Shown here one piece after another: positions 42,604 through 52,454 of a DNA stretch of 64,000 bases (position 1 is its first letter; each line of letters begins with the position of its first letter). The translations under genes were made by a program, and so were the position numbers. The DNA comes from Spirosoma endophyticum (GTDB taxonomy: Bacteria; Bacteroidota; Bacteroidia; Cytophagales; Spirosomataceae), in assembly GCF_900112365.1 (NCBI RefSeq), contig NZ_FOLQ01000002.1:1-64000 (forward strand), given 5' to 3'. The notes beneath the pieces are model-generated. The model was not told the DNA's origin. It saw only the letters and a program-made list of their open reading frames with translations, and did no database searches.

Positions 42604-45600
42604 CTACTGAAATACGTCCCGGCTAGTACCATTGAACGTGGAAATAGGACTGACGGTAGGAGCGGGGGCGGGCTCGTCGCCGGGTTTATTGGGCGTTAGG
42701 CCGGGTGCGTTACGTTGTCCGCCGAAAAGACGGTTGAACGAACGTGTATAAAGCAAACTCAACCCACCACCTGTGGTGATGGTGCTGTTGGTACTGTACT
42801 GGCTCAGAATACTTTGCTGATTGCGGTTGTACACTTTTGCCCGAAAACGCCCGTCAGACGTAATGAAATATTCGAGCGTCCACTCACCCAGTAAACTGGC
42901 TGCGTTGTATTGACTCTGTCCGTATGTAAACCCACCATCGCGACTAATGCGTAGCCGGTCGTTTAGCAGCCGATACGAGAACCGAAGTTGAAGGTTATTG
43001 AGCAGATTTTCGTTTTGGGTACCGCTTGTGAAACCACCGAACGATACGCCCACGTCCAGATTTTCGTTCAGGTTCGAGGCCAGGCGGCTAATCTGATTGG
43101 ACAATAGTTCGCTCACGCTGTTGGCTACACCCGAGTTGACTTGCCCCTGTTCGAACAGACTGGTATTTTCAGATAGTAACTGATTGAATAAGAGAACGCT
43201 GCTTACTTGCCGGGTCAGCTCCTGATCGTTACTTTGAAGCCGCGACTCAAACGCGGTTACAGCCTGCCGGAAATCGGATGAGGACGGGTATTCTTTAATA
43301 TCCAGATCGTAACTGATCGTTGGATTGCCCAACTCACCATTTAGTTTGATTACCAGATCAACTGGATACCGGCGGGTTTGATCGGCACTGGTTTTCTGAT
43401 TACCCAGCAAAGGTGCCAGAGACGTATATTGCGTGTAAGCTGCTGTTACATCCAGAAGCGCTCCATATGGATCACCCGTCCAGGTAATACGGCTGTTGGG
43501 GCGGATCTGGAAGCGTTTGTTGATGATATTCTGGAACGTGAAAGTGTAATCTCCTTTCTGAATCTCGTAATTACCCGTCATCGTGAAATCACCCTTCGTA
43601 TCGACTTTCATGCCCACCCGACCCTGGCCGTACGCTTTAATGATGTCGCCGGTTTGGCGGTCCAGCTGAATTTCACAGTAGGCATCGGGCGTAATGTCAA
43701 AGTTAAAATCCATCTGAATTCGGGATAAATCAATATCGCTTTCCGCAACGGTATGAGCTGCGGTCTGGCTGGTTGGCTTCCCGGAAATTATATTCACGAA
43801 TCGAATCTGATCATCGGCCGCTACCGACGTAGCACCATCCAGCGGAATGTAGATTCGAGTGCCTTTGTTGCTGGCTACATTGGCACGAATGGTCAGGTTA
43901 TCCGTTGGGCCATAAAGCTCGGCTTTACCCGTCACGACGGCCTGTCCGTAGAACGCATCGTTGTCTTTCGCAACCGTATTCATGATCTTGAAGTTCTTAA
44001 AATCGGCGTCGAAACCCAGGGTGAAGTGCCGGAACTCGTCATGGTAAACGCCACCTTTCAGTACGGCTGTATTGCCTTGCGGATCGCGCAGGGTCAGTTG
44101 CTGGGTGACAATTTCATTTTCGCCGACATAAATGTTATCGTCGAAAGTGAAGTCCGCTTTCAAATAATCGAATCGTCCGCGGCCACCTTTGATGGCAACC
44201 TGACCCATTAATGTGGGCGATGCTGGTTTTCCCGTAACGGATACAACGCCATTGGCAATCCCGCCAAGGTTCGAAAAAAGTCCTGTTGTAAAGGGTTCCA
44301 GCAGTGATAAATCGGCATTATTGACTTTCGCTTTCAGCGATAGCGGGTTTGTTCTGCGCTGGGGTGTATAGGTACCCAACAGTGTCACTACGTCGGCCCC
44401 GTTGCGATTTACACGTGCATCGACGTTAAGCCGCTGCGCCTGCTGGTCCCACTCGCCCTGCGCGCGCACATCGCCAATCAGCGCTTTCTGGTACGATAAT
44501 TCAGCAACGGTCAGCGCGCTTTCAACAATTGGGGTGTCGTAGAGATTACGAACCGCCAGTGTGCCGTTTAACGTACCGCCTACCGTTGTATTCAAGACGG
44601 AATTGAGTGAAGCCAGCAAGAAATTCTGAGCTTCTACATTGAGGTTTTGTATCGAATCCGGTGAAATTTTTCCGGATGCCATAACCAGTTGATGTTGGTT
44701 CAGCAGGGACAGGTTCCGAATCGTGTATTCGTCGCCTACTTTGCGGATCAGACTTTCTGGATTAAGCGTCCAGTTACCATCCAGCACGCGTATTTTCGAC
44801 TGTCGAAAAGTCAGGTCGATGGCATCTCCTTTGAAACGCAACTCGCCGTTCAGGTCAGCGTGGTTAGCGAACAGACCACTGCTGTCTGCCTGGTCAATAG
44901 CGCTCGTAAAATCAATATGGTCGACGTCCCACGACGCTTCCGCCTGCAGATTTCGGGTGGGCAGAAGTGAACTGAAGGATTGGCGTTTCGACGAAATAAC
45001 CGCCGAGGCCAGCACTTCCTGACTATACGTGAATTTAGATGTCGTTAAATCGAGGTCGCTTGGGCCAAAGCCAATTTTCCCGAACTGCATCGAATCGGTT
45101 TTGACCGTAGCCGTTAAAAAGGACGTATTATCTTCGGTAAACCGACCTTCCATCCGGGTTGATGGCGCTACATAAGCCGACATGCCCAGAAAGATCAGAA
45201 GGGGCTCACTTTGTTTTGTTATGATTTGATAATCAACGCCATATCGTTGTGCTGATGCTACCGACCGCTGTTTAGCTAACCGATCCGCCTGTTGACGTTT
45301 CTGTTCATAATACCCATTCATCCCGGCCACGTCGCCCTTAAAATAAAGCTCATATTCGCGCACTAATCGGTTTAGATCGTCAATCGTGCGTTGCGGCTGA
45401 AAGGTGCCCTGTAAACGGGTTGTCAGAAAGTCAGAATCGAGATTGAAATATCGTTGCCTATCGGTTGCCTGCTTACTCGGTATAGTCGTAATCGAGTCAG
45501 TACTGACTGCACCAACAGGCTGTTGTTCAATTGACGATATCAGCGTGAGTTTATCTACGTTGAGTGTACGACTATTCAGTTCGAGCGTAGCATTATTGAA

Positions 45601-47319
45601 CGTAGCATTTCCAACAATATCATCAAGTTTACTGCCTTCCAGCCGAATGTCTACGTTCGTTTTGACCGTCAGTGAGTCACGCATAAAACCGAGGGCTCTC
45701 AGGTCGGCGTGTTCTATCGCTCCGCGAAAATCGTAATGATTACGAGGAGCTTTTAGATTGAACTCGCCATCGAGATCAAACGACAGATTCGGGTCGTGAA
45801 CATGCATCTGCCCCTCAAATAGGGATTTCTGCAAATTACCCCGAGCCGCTACGTTCTTATAGGCATAGCCCTGCCACCCAAACCGCCCAAACTGACCATC
45901 AAAGTCAATTGTGGCTAGTTCGAGGTTGGTTCCGCGTCCGGTGATACGTCCCTGACCATCAAGTTTGCCAAACTGATCGGGTTGATTGATTAATTGGCCC
46001 AGATCCAGGTTTTCCCCCCGCAGATTAGCCGTATAGGTCGTCAAATCAGACTCGTCGGCAAGTCTTAGGGCAAGATCACCCGTTACGTTGCCAATGGCTG
46101 TCCGGAAGGTGCCTTTCGTTTTGAAATTATCAAAAGCGCCCACAAACGTAGCGTTAAACGATGCCGTCCCTAGTTTCTGAATCGTGTGGTTAAACGACGA
46201 ATCGGGGTAATACTGCCGGATGTCGGCCATGTTGACCACCGAGGGCGTAAAGGCAAAATTGACCGTCGTTTTGTCCATATCGGGCAACCCTTTCCAGTCG
46301 ATCGTTCCCGCTAAACGGCTGCGGCCGTTGGGGCCAAATCGTAAATCAGTGTTCCGAAGCCGGAAGTCATTAACCGTGCCCGTGAAGTTGCTCGACAGCA
46401 GCCAGGTTTCGTTCAGATCGCGCAGGTAGTCCGAAAAGTAACCCAAATCTTTAGACTGCACTTTGCTGTTTCGGAACCGCGCCTGCATGAGCACCTTGCT
46501 ATTGAAATCACCGAAGGCTGATGGTTTATCGTAAAGAAACGTAAGCTCATTTCGGATGATGGAGTTGCCAATATGGGCATTTAACTGCGCCAGTTCCATT
46601 TTGGTATTGCAATACAGAAAGCGCGTGTCCAATTGCCGAATCTTCAGTCGGGTATCCCGATCAATACCCGATAACCCTTTGACATCGAACGCAATGGTAT
46701 CGCCCAGGACCAGGAATTCGCTGACTTCGCCGGTAAGATTCTGAAGTGCAAAATGATTGTAATCGAAACTCTTTTTATCCCGTATCAACGGCTCGCGGGG
46801 GTCTTCGAGTGTGTACTTTCCTTCGACCAAATGGATATGGCCGATGGTGAAGGGAACATTCTGATTCGGGATACTTGGTTTGGTCGGATCAGCGGTTAGT
46901 TGCTCAATTCGGGCAATGAAATCGTCGAGGTTAGTGTCGCCGTTCGTCTTGTTTTTTATCATCCGGACATCGGGCTTATACAACACGACCTCATCCAGGT
47001 GGAGATTGTGTGCCGATGAATCGAGCAGGTTCCGAAGATTGTAATCGGCATCAAGTCGGCCAATGGTTATCATCGGTCGTCCCTGACGGTCTTTAATTGT
47101 AAGCTTTTCGAGGGTTAACGAGTCAAACCATTTTATCGAAACCCCCTCAATATCAACCGGAAATTGTAGTTTTTCGGATAACCACGTAGCGCCTTTCTGA
47201 GCGAGTTTCGTTTGAACGGCGGGAATTTGTAAGCTCAGTAGTATTCCTAATGCTAAACCCAGTACCGTGAGGAGCGAGTAAAGCAGCGTTTTAAGAAATA
47301 TGGCAAAAAATTGACGCAT
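42604..47319 (-). CDS. TamB/AsmA-like translocation and assembly module protein
   Basis: A 1571-aa protein with one N-terminal membrane helix (about 8-28) and then a very long repeat of beta strands. The AsmA-type opening region ('GATWLSEKLQFPVDIEGVSIKWFDSLTLEKLTIKD', about 42-76) precedes the DUF490/TamB C-terminal domain ('YEIQKGDYTFTFQNIINKRFQIRPNSRITWTGDPYGALLDVTAAYTQYTSL', about 1245-1300). TamB-like proteins bridge the inner and outer membranes and carry phospholipids or help assemble outer-membrane proteins. The length is large but usual for Bacteroidota. It is monocistronic and divergent from tsaD. Confidence 0.88.
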   Translation of the reverse strand: MRQFFAIFLKTLLYSLLTVLGLALGILLSLQIPAVQTKLAQKGATWLSEKLQFPVDIEGVSIKWFDSLTLEKLTIKDRQGRPMITIGRLDADYNLRNLLDSSAHNLHLDEVVLYKPDVRMIKNKTNGDTNLDDFIARIEQLTADPTKPSIPNQNVPFTIGHIHLVEGKYTLEDPREPLIRDKKSFDYNHFALQNLTGEVSEFLVLGDTIAFDVKGLSGIDRDTRLKIRQLDTRFLYCNTKMELAQLNAHIGNSIIRNELTFLYDKPSAFGDFNSKVLMQARFRNSKVQSKDLGYFSDYLRDLNETWLLSSNFTGTVNDFRLRNTDLRFGPNGRSRLAGTIDWKGLPDMDKTTVNFAFTPSVVNMADIRQYYPDSSFNHTIQKLGTASFNATFVGAFDNFKTKGTFRTAIGNVTGDLALRLADESDLTTYTANLRGENLDLGQLINQPDQFGKLDGQGRITGRGTNLELATIDFDGQFGRFGWQGYAYKNVAARGNLQKSLFEGQMHVHDPNLSFDLDGEFNLKAPRNHYDFRGAIEHADLRALGFMRDSLTVKTNVDIRLEGSKLDDIVGNATFNNATLELNSRTLNVDKLTLISSIEQQPVGAVSTDSITTIPSKQATDRQRYFNLDSDFLTTRLQGTFQPQRTIDDLNRLVREYELYFKGDVAGMNGYYEQKRQQADRLAKQRSVASAQRYGVDYQIITKQSEPLLIFLGMSAYVAPSTRMEGRFTEDNTSFLTATVKTDSMQFGKIGFGPSDLDLTTSKFTYSQEVLASAVISSKRQSFSSLLPTRNLQAEASWDVDHIDFTSAIDQADSSGLFANHADLNGELRFKGDAIDLTFRQSKIRVLDGNWTLNPESLIRKVGDEYTIRNLSLLNQHQLVMASGKISPDSIQNLNVEAQNFLLASLNSVLNTTVGGTLNGTLAVRNLYDTPIVESALTVAELSYQKALIGDVRAQGEWDQQAQRLNVDARVNRNGADVVTLLGTYTPQRRTNPLSLKAKVNNADLSLLEPFTTGLFSNLGGIANGVVSVTGKPASPTLMGQVAIKGGRGRFDYLKADFTFDDNIYVGENEIVTQQLTLRDPQGNTAVLKGGVYHDEFRHFTLGFDADFKNFKIMNTVAKDNDAFYGQAVVTGKAELYGPTDNLTIRANVASNKGTRIYIPLDGATSVAADDQIRFVNIISGKPTSQTAAHTVAESDIDLSRIQMDFNFDITPDAYCEIQLDRQTGDIIKAYGQGRVGMKVDTKGDFTMTGNYEIQKGDYTFTFQNIINKRFQIRPNSRITWTGDPYGALLDVTAAYTQYTSLAPLLGNQKTSADQTRRYPVDLVIKLNGELGNPTISYDLDIKEYPSSSDFRQAVTAFESRLQSNDQELTRQVSSVLLFNQLLSENTSLFEQGQVNSGVANSVSELLSNQISRLASNLNENLDVGVSFGGFTSGTQNENLLNNLQLRFSYRLLNDRLRISRDGGFTYGQSQYNAASLLGEWTLEYFITSDGRFRAKVYNRNQQSILSQYSTNSTITTGGGLSLLYTRSFNRLFGGQRNAPGLTPNKPGDEPAPAPTVSPISTFNGTSRDVFQ

Positions 47320-47439
47320 TCAGAATGGAAAGACCTAATATACAATGAATAACGGGACCTTGTATAGGTTACACCACTAAATGAGGGAACGGTTTACAGG
47401 CAACTTCCATTGTCTATTCTCGGGGAAATCATTATCCAT

Positions 47440-47447
47440 TATTTTTG
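47440..47447 (+). promoter_or_regulatory. Promoter -7 element of tsaD
   Basis: TATTTTTG matches TAnnTTTG and ends 5 bp before the chosen GTG start of tsaD (47452). The transcript may be nearly leaderless. The element is compatible with the GTG start but excludes the upstream TTG (47410). Confidence 0.5.
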
Positions 47448-47451
47448 TTCA

Positions 47452-48450
47452 GTGAATATTTTAGCCATTGAGTCTTCCTGCGACGAAACGTCGGCGGCTG
47501 TTTTAGCCAACGGGCTTATCCAGTCCAACGTAATTGCTACCCAGTTAATTCATGAGCAGTATGGGGGGGTCGTGCCCGAATTAGCCTCGCGAGCGCATCA
47601 GCAGCATATTCTACCGGTGGTTGAGCGCGCCTTAGCTGACGCAAATTTATCGAAAAATGACGTATCGGCCATTGCATTTACGCGGGGGCCGGGTTTGCTG
47701 GGTTCGTTGCTGGTAGGTGCTTCGTTTGCCAAGGCGCTGGCGCTGGGGTTAAATGTTCCGCTTATTGAGATCAACCATATGCAGGCACACGTACTGGCTC
47801 ATTTCATTGAGTCACCAACGCCAGTTTTTCCGTTTATGTGCCTGACCGTGAGTGGTGGCCATACGCAAATTGTACGTGTCGATGGCCCGCTTGATATGAC
47901 GGTAATCGGTCAGACAATGGACGATGCGGTGGGAGAGGCCTTCGATAAATCGGCTAAATTGCTGGGCCTGCCTTACCCCGGCGGCCCACTTATTGACAAG
48001 TACGCAAAAGAAGGTAATGCGCTGGCTTTCAAGTTTCCGATGAGCGAGATGCCGAATCTGGATTTTTCGTTCAGCGGTATCAAAACCGCCATTATGTACT
48101 TCCTGCGTGATAATAGTAGAGCAAATCCTGATTTTATTGCCCAAAATCTGCCGGATATTTGCGCCAGCATTCAGCATACGCTGATACAAATGCTGTTAAT
48201 CAAGTTAAAGAAAGCCGCCCGCGAAACGGGCATTCGCGAAATGGCCATTGCCGGGGGCGTGTCGGCGAACAGCGGTTTGCGTACTACGTTGACGCAGCTT
48301 GGCAATGAGTTGGGTTGGAACGTATACATTCCACGATTTGAGTATTGTACCGACAATGCAGCCATGATTGCAATGGCCGCAAAATTCAAATACGAGCAAG
48401 GTGATTTTACGGCCCAGACCGTAAGTCCGTTGCCGAGAATGAGTATGTAA
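47452..48450 (+). CDS. tsaD: tRNA N6-adenosine threonylcarbamoyltransferase
   Basis: A 332-aa protein starting at GTG 47452, so that it opens 'NILAIESSCDETSAAV' as the family does. It holds the metal-binding H-x3-H ('INHMQAHVLAHF') and 'TVSGGHTQIV', then 'GEAFDKSAKLLGLPYPGGPLID' and 'IAGGVSANSGLR', with the C-terminal 'YCTDNAAMIAMAA'. TsaD transfers the threonylcarbamoyl group to A37 of ANN-decoding tRNAs with TsaB/TsaE and is normally essential. It leads a five-gene plus-strand run. Confidence 0.96.
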   Translation: MNILAIESSCDETSAAVLANGLIQSNVIATQLIHEQYGGVVPELASRAHQQHILPVVERALADANLSKNDVSAIAFTRGPGLLGSLLVGASFAKALALGLNVPLIEINHMQAHVLAHFIESPTPVFPFMCLTVSGGHTQIVRVDGPLDMTVIGQTMDDAVGEAFDKSAKLLGLPYPGGPLIDKYAKEGNALAFKFPMSEMPNLDFSFSGIKTAIMYFLRDNSRANPDFIAQNLPDICASIQHTLIQMLLIKLKKAARETGIREMAIAGGVSANSGLRTTLTQLGNELGWNVYIPRFEYCTDNAAMIAMAAKFKYEQGDFTAQTVSPLPRMSM

Positions 48451-48537
48451 GTTGCTGGTCGTTAGTCGATAGTCAAGAGTAAGCCTTGATAAATTAACGT
48501 TCAGCTAATGCCTAGAGACTATTGACTTTTTACCACC

Positions 48538-49440
48538 ATGACTATTTCAGAACTGCTCATTTATCCCATCAAATCGCTAGGCAGCATTTCGATGACGGAG
48601 GTAATTGTGGAGCCTAAAGGCTTTCGGTATGATCGACGATTCATGCTTGTCACGCCAGAAGGGAAATTTATAACCCAACGCGCCTACCCGCAGATGGCGC
48701 TGATTGACGTAGCCATAACCGAAACGCCGGACCGTGCTGATACGCTACGTGTCTGGCATCGAAACCACCCCGACGATGTAGTGGAACTGCCATTAGTGCT
48801 AAGGGATGAGACTGCTACGTCCCGAGAAACGATGCTGGTCGAGATTTGGGACAGTAAAGATGTGCCTGCCTTAACGGTTAGTGACGCAGCCGATCAGTGG
48901 TTTACGAATGCCATTGGTACGTCCTGTCGGTTGGTGTTTATGCCTGAAACCACCACCCGTGCTGTCGACCGGGATTATGCACGCGACCCTGAACAGGATG
49001 CGGTCAGTTTTGCCGATGGTTACCCATATTTGCTGATCGGCCAGTCATCGCTCGACGCACTCAATCAACGCCTTGAGGAGCCTCTTACGATGCTACGTTT
49101 CCGGCCAAATATTGTCGTAAGTGGGAGTGTACCAAACGACGAAGATGCTTGGGACCAGTTCCGAATTGGTGAAATTGATTTCTACGGTGTTAAACCCTGC
49201 GCCCGCTGTGTGTTGACGACTATTGATCCCGAGACTGGTCAGAAAGGAAAAGAACCACTAAAAACGCTGACGACCTATCGTCAGTGGAAACACAAAATTC
49301 TGTTCGGGCAGAACGTCCTGGCCAGATCGACCGGCGAAAACACTTTAGGGAGTCTGCGTGTTGGGCAATCAGTTGAGATAATCAGCCGCCAGGAACCTTG
49401 GCTGGCTCCACCTACGCCCATTTCGATTTTAAATTCCTGA
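48538..49440 (+). CDS. MOSC-domain protein
   Basis: A 300-aa protein. The N-terminal beta-barrel domain ('ISELLIYPIKSLGSISMTEVIVEPKGFRYDRRFMLV') is followed by the MOSC domain with 'FRPNIVVSGSVPNDEDAWDQFRIGEIDFYGVKPCARCVLTTIDPETGQKG' (about 183-232). The Cys in 'KPCARC' is the conserved molybdenum-cofactor-binding/transfer residue. Relatives (YcbX, mARC) reduce N-hydroxylated compounds or bind Moco-sulfur. Function of this member is unknown. It sits in the tsaD run. Confidence 0.88.
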   Translation: MTISELLIYPIKSLGSISMTEVIVEPKGFRYDRRFMLVTPEGKFITQRAYPQMALIDVAITETPDRADTLRVWHRNHPDDVVELPLVLRDETATSRETMLVEIWDSKDVPALTVSDAADQWFTNAIGTSCRLVFMPETTTRAVDRDYARDPEQDAVSFADGYPYLLIGQSSLDALNQRLEEPLTMLRFRPNIVVSGSVPNDEDAWDQFRIGEIDFYGVKPCARCVLTTIDPETGQKGKEPLKTLTTYRQWKHKILFGQNVLARSTGENTLGSLRVGQSVEIISRQEPWLAPPTPISILNS

Positions 49441-49444
49441 TTCG

Positions 49445-50287
49445 TTGCTTACTTATCTGCGTACCCTTTATTACTTAAGTTTCCCCGTCGTGATTGGGGC
49501 TGTATTGTCCAATCGAATGGTTACACGTCTGTCTGACGTAGATCCGATTCACTGGGCTACGCCCGTTGTGCTGGCTTTAGTCGTTTTTGTTATTTATACT
49601 GTTGATCGGCTTCTTGATGTCCGAAAATACACCGTTGATCCATCAAGTCAACCCATGACGGCCCGGCATCGGTTTCATCAACGCTACGCTACGTTGCTTT
49701 GGACTGTCGTTGGCATAGCCGCTGGTTTAGCACTAGTCCTGACGTTTTTTCTGCCGGGAAGCGTAGTCAAATTCGGACTTGTATTGGGAGGCATTTGTGT
49801 GGCCTATGTCGGGGCAGTTTTTCGACTCCCGGCGCGGCACCCGGCTTTGCTATTGAAAGAACCACTCGTAGCGGTACTTTATGCCGTCGGTATCTGGGGC
49901 AGCGTTTGGGTGCAACGTACCACCGTGAGTAAGGTAGAGATAGCTGAGTTTCTGATGTTTCTCGGTATTGCGTTTCAGAATCTGCTTTTGTTTGCTGTAA
50001 TGGAGCAACACGAAACACCAGATCAATCTACGTTTTCACTAGCAACAGTCTGGGGTGAAGAACGATGTGAACTTATACTTAACTGGTTAACCGCCGTCAT
50101 TGTGGCAACCGGTTTTACACTTTGCTTTCTTACAACAGATCGGTTTGCACAACGCTCTGCACTGATGCTTGGGCTGATGAGTTTAACCCTCTACGTCATA
50201 CAACGGTATCCTGCTTATTTTCTTCGGAATGAACGCTACCGCTGGCTTGGTGATGGAGTCTTCTGGATGCCTGCGTTAGTACTATGA
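49445..50287 (+). CDS. Hypothetical multi-pass membrane protein
   Basis: A 280-aa protein with about eight hydrophobic helices; the start is TTG 49445, four bases after the MOSC stop. The phrase 'VFVIYTVDRLLDVRKYTVDPSSQPMTARHRFHQRY' in the second cytoplasmic loop has the acidic D-R-x2-D look of UbiA-type prenyltransferases, but the second Asp-rich motif is missing, so the assignment is weak. It is probably co-translated with MOSC. Unknown function. Confidence 0.65.
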   Translation: MLTYLRTLYYLSFPVVIGAVLSNRMVTRLSDVDPIHWATPVVLALVVFVIYTVDRLLDVRKYTVDPSSQPMTARHRFHQRYATLLWTVVGIAAGLALVLTFFLPGSVVKFGLVLGGICVAYVGAVFRLPARHPALLLKEPLVAVLYAVGIWGSVWVQRTTVSKVEIAEFLMFLGIAFQNLLLFAVMEQHETPDQSTFSLATVWGEERCELILNWLTAVIVATGFTLCFLTTDRFAQRSALMLGLMSLTLYVIQRYPAYFLRNERYRWLGDGVFWMPALVL

Positions 50288-50354
50288 TTGTTTCTGGCAT
50301 GAGTAAATACGCGTGCCAGATTCGCAAAACCATAACCAGACAATAAATCAGTCA

Positions 50355-51350
50355 ATGAATCCGACACAGATACCAATTGGCGTAATAGGCTTAGGGTTAA
50401 TGGGCTGTAGCATTACTACGTGTTTGTTGATAGCCGGGCATCCGGTGGTGGCCGTCGCGCCAATTCCGTCCGACATGGGAATGGCGGAGCCGCGTATTCA
50501 TGGCCACTTGAAGGGTGCGCTTCAGGAAGGCTTAATAACTCAACTACCGGACGTTTATTTCGAAAAGTTACGTATCACGGAAGACTATGGGCTGCTGAAA
50601 GGTTGCGCACTCGTCATTGAATGTACGCTCGAAAATATTGACATTAAAAGAGATGTTTACGCCAGAATTGAAGCTGTGGTGTCTGACGAGACCATCATTA
50701 CCAGCAACACATCGGCAATTCCAATCAGCTTGCTACAGAACGAAACGCGGCTGCCTTCCCGTTTCCTGGGATTGCACTGGATGGAACCGTCACATACGAC
50801 CCGTTTTCTGGAAATTATCTGTGGCGATTTGAGTAATGTTCAATATGCCGAATGGCTCTATGAACTGTCGCACTGTTGGGGTAAGGAGCCTATCCTGGTC
50901 CATAAAGACATTCGGGGTTTTATTACCAATCGCCTGATGTATGCCATGTATCGGGAGGCTTTCAATCTGGTTGAAAATGGATATGCTACAGTCGAAGACG
51001 TGGATCGTGCCTGCCGAAATAGTCCGGGTTACTGGATGACGCTGGTTGGCGTGTTTCGCTGGATGGACTTGACGGGCGTGCCAGCTTATCATACCGTGAT
51101 GAAGGATTTGTTTCCTACGTTGAGTAATCAGACGGACATGCCAAAATTGATCGACGATATTGTTAAGGCGGGTGGTAAAGGTGTCCTGAACGCAAAAGGG
51201 TTTTACGACTATACACCCGAAGAAGCCCAGGAATGGCAAAAGACCTACGAAGAGTTTAGCTACGAAATTCGTAAGCTGGCGCTGAAATACCCCACCGACG
51301 TAGTAAAAACAAGATTAGCCCAAAAGAACGACGAAGACCCCTCGAAATAA
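50355..51350 (+). CDS. 3-hydroxyacyl-CoA dehydrogenase family protein
   Basis: A 331-aa protein. The NAD-binding Rossmann motif 'GVIGLGLMGCSITTCLLIAGHPV' (about 8-30) has the GxGxxG loop. The central part holds the catalytic region 'ITSNTSAIPIS' and 'LGLHWMEPSHTTRFLEIICG', and the C-terminal 3HCDH domain covers 'GFITNRLMYAMYREAFNLVENGYATVEDVDRACR' (about 194-227). It would oxidise 3-hydroxyacyl-CoA or a related hydroxy acid with NAD+. ATG 50355 is preferred to the GTG at 50313. It is two bases ahead of the M19 gene. Confidence 0.88.
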   Translation: MNPTQIPIGVIGLGLMGCSITTCLLIAGHPVVAVAPIPSDMGMAEPRIHGHLKGALQEGLITQLPDVYFEKLRITEDYGLLKGCALVIECTLENIDIKRDVYARIEAVVSDETIITSNTSAIPISLLQNETRLPSRFLGLHWMEPSHTTRFLEIICGDLSNVQYAEWLYELSHCWGKEPILVHKDIRGFITNRLMYAMYREAFNLVENGYATVEDVDRACRNSPGYWMTLVGVFRWMDLTGVPAYHTVMKDLFPTLSNQTDMPKLIDDIVKAGGKGVLNAKGFYDYTPEEAQEWQKTYEEFSYEIRKLALKYPTDVVKTRLAQKNDEDPSK

Positions 51351-51352
51351 CC

Positions 51353-52444
51353 GTGAAAACATCTCCCTTTATTGTTGATGCTCATTTAGATATGTCGCTG
51401 AACGCCCTGGAATGGAACCGGGATTATCGGCTGTCGGCCCACCAGATTCGAGAAAATGAAGCTGGCATGAACGATAAAATTGACCGGGCGAAAGGTACGG
51501 TATCGCTGCCCGATCTTCGACGGGGAAATATTGGGTTGGTAGTAGCTACGCAGATTGCCCGCTTTAATCAGACGAATGGCAATTTACCCGGTGCTGGCTG
51601 GAATTCGCCCGAGCAGGCGTGGGCCATGACTCAGGCACAACGAGCCTGGTATGAGGCTATGGAGGATGCGGGCGAGATGACCCAAATTAAGGATCGTGCA
51701 GGGATGGAACGCCATTTAGCCCTCTGGTTTGACGAAACTGTTCCGAATGAGCAGAAACCCGTTGGATACATTCTAAGCCTGGAGGGCGCCGATTCATTTG
51801 TTAAACTATCGTATCTCGAAAAAGCCTACGGATATGGCCTGCGTGCTTGTGGACCAGCGCATTACAGCACCGGACGTTACGCTCCTGGCACGGGATTAAG
51901 TGGCCCATTAACTCCGCAAGGTCGTGAGCTGGTACAGGAAATGGATCACCTGGGGATGATCCTAGACGTAACGCACCTCACGGATGAAGGTTTTTTGGAA
52001 GCACTGTCTCTCTACAAAGGGCCGGTCTGGGCGAGTCATCACAACTGCCGGGCGTTGGTGCCACACCAGCGTCAACTAACCGACGACCAGATCAAGCAGT
52101 TGATAGAACGGGGAGCCGTTATCGGCGGCTGTTTCGATGCCTGGATGATGAAGCCGGGCTTCACCCAACGTACGAGCAATCCGGCGGACTTTGGCATCAG
52201 TCTGGAAACCATCATCGATCATTACGACCACATTTGCCAGATGACCGGTAACTGTCTGCATATTGCTATCGGCAGTGATCTCGACGGTACGTATGGCCTT
52301 GAGCAATCGCCCACGGATCTGGACACAATCGCTGATTTGCAAAAGCTAAATGGCTTGCTGACAAAACGGGGCTACAGCTCCGATGATATTGATAATATTT
52401 TCCACGGCAACTGGCTGCGGTTTCTGCGAAACGCGTGGACGTGA
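51353..52444 (+). CDS. Membrane dipeptidase family (M19) protein
   Basis: A 363-aa zinc amidohydrolase-fold protein of the M19 renal-dipeptidase family: the metal pair H-x-D in 'VDAHLDM' (about 8-14), the bridging Glu of 'SLEGADSF' (about 143), further His residues in 'DVTHLTDEGF' and 'ASHHNCRAL', and the Asp of 'IGSDLDGTYG' (about 305). It should cleave dipeptides, perhaps of L-D or D-D type. GTG start, two bases after the previous stop, indicating translational coupling with the dehydrogenase. No signal peptide, so it is likely cytoplasmic. Confidence 0.88.
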   Translation: MKTSPFIVDAHLDMSLNALEWNRDYRLSAHQIRENEAGMNDKIDRAKGTVSLPDLRRGNIGLVVATQIARFNQTNGNLPGAGWNSPEQAWAMTQAQRAWYEAMEDAGEMTQIKDRAGMERHLALWFDETVPNEQKPVGYILSLEGADSFVKLSYLEKAYGYGLRACGPAHYSTGRYAPGTGLSGPLTPQGRELVQEMDHLGMILDVTHLTDEGFLEALSLYKGPVWASHHNCRALVPHQRQLTDDQIKQLIERGAVIGGCFDAWMMKPGFTQRTSNPADFGISLETIIDHYDHICQMTGNCLHIAIGSDLDGTYGLEQSPTDLDTIADLQKLNGLLTKRGYSSDDIDNIFHGNWLRFLRNAWT

Positions 52445-52454
52445 GTTCGCTGCT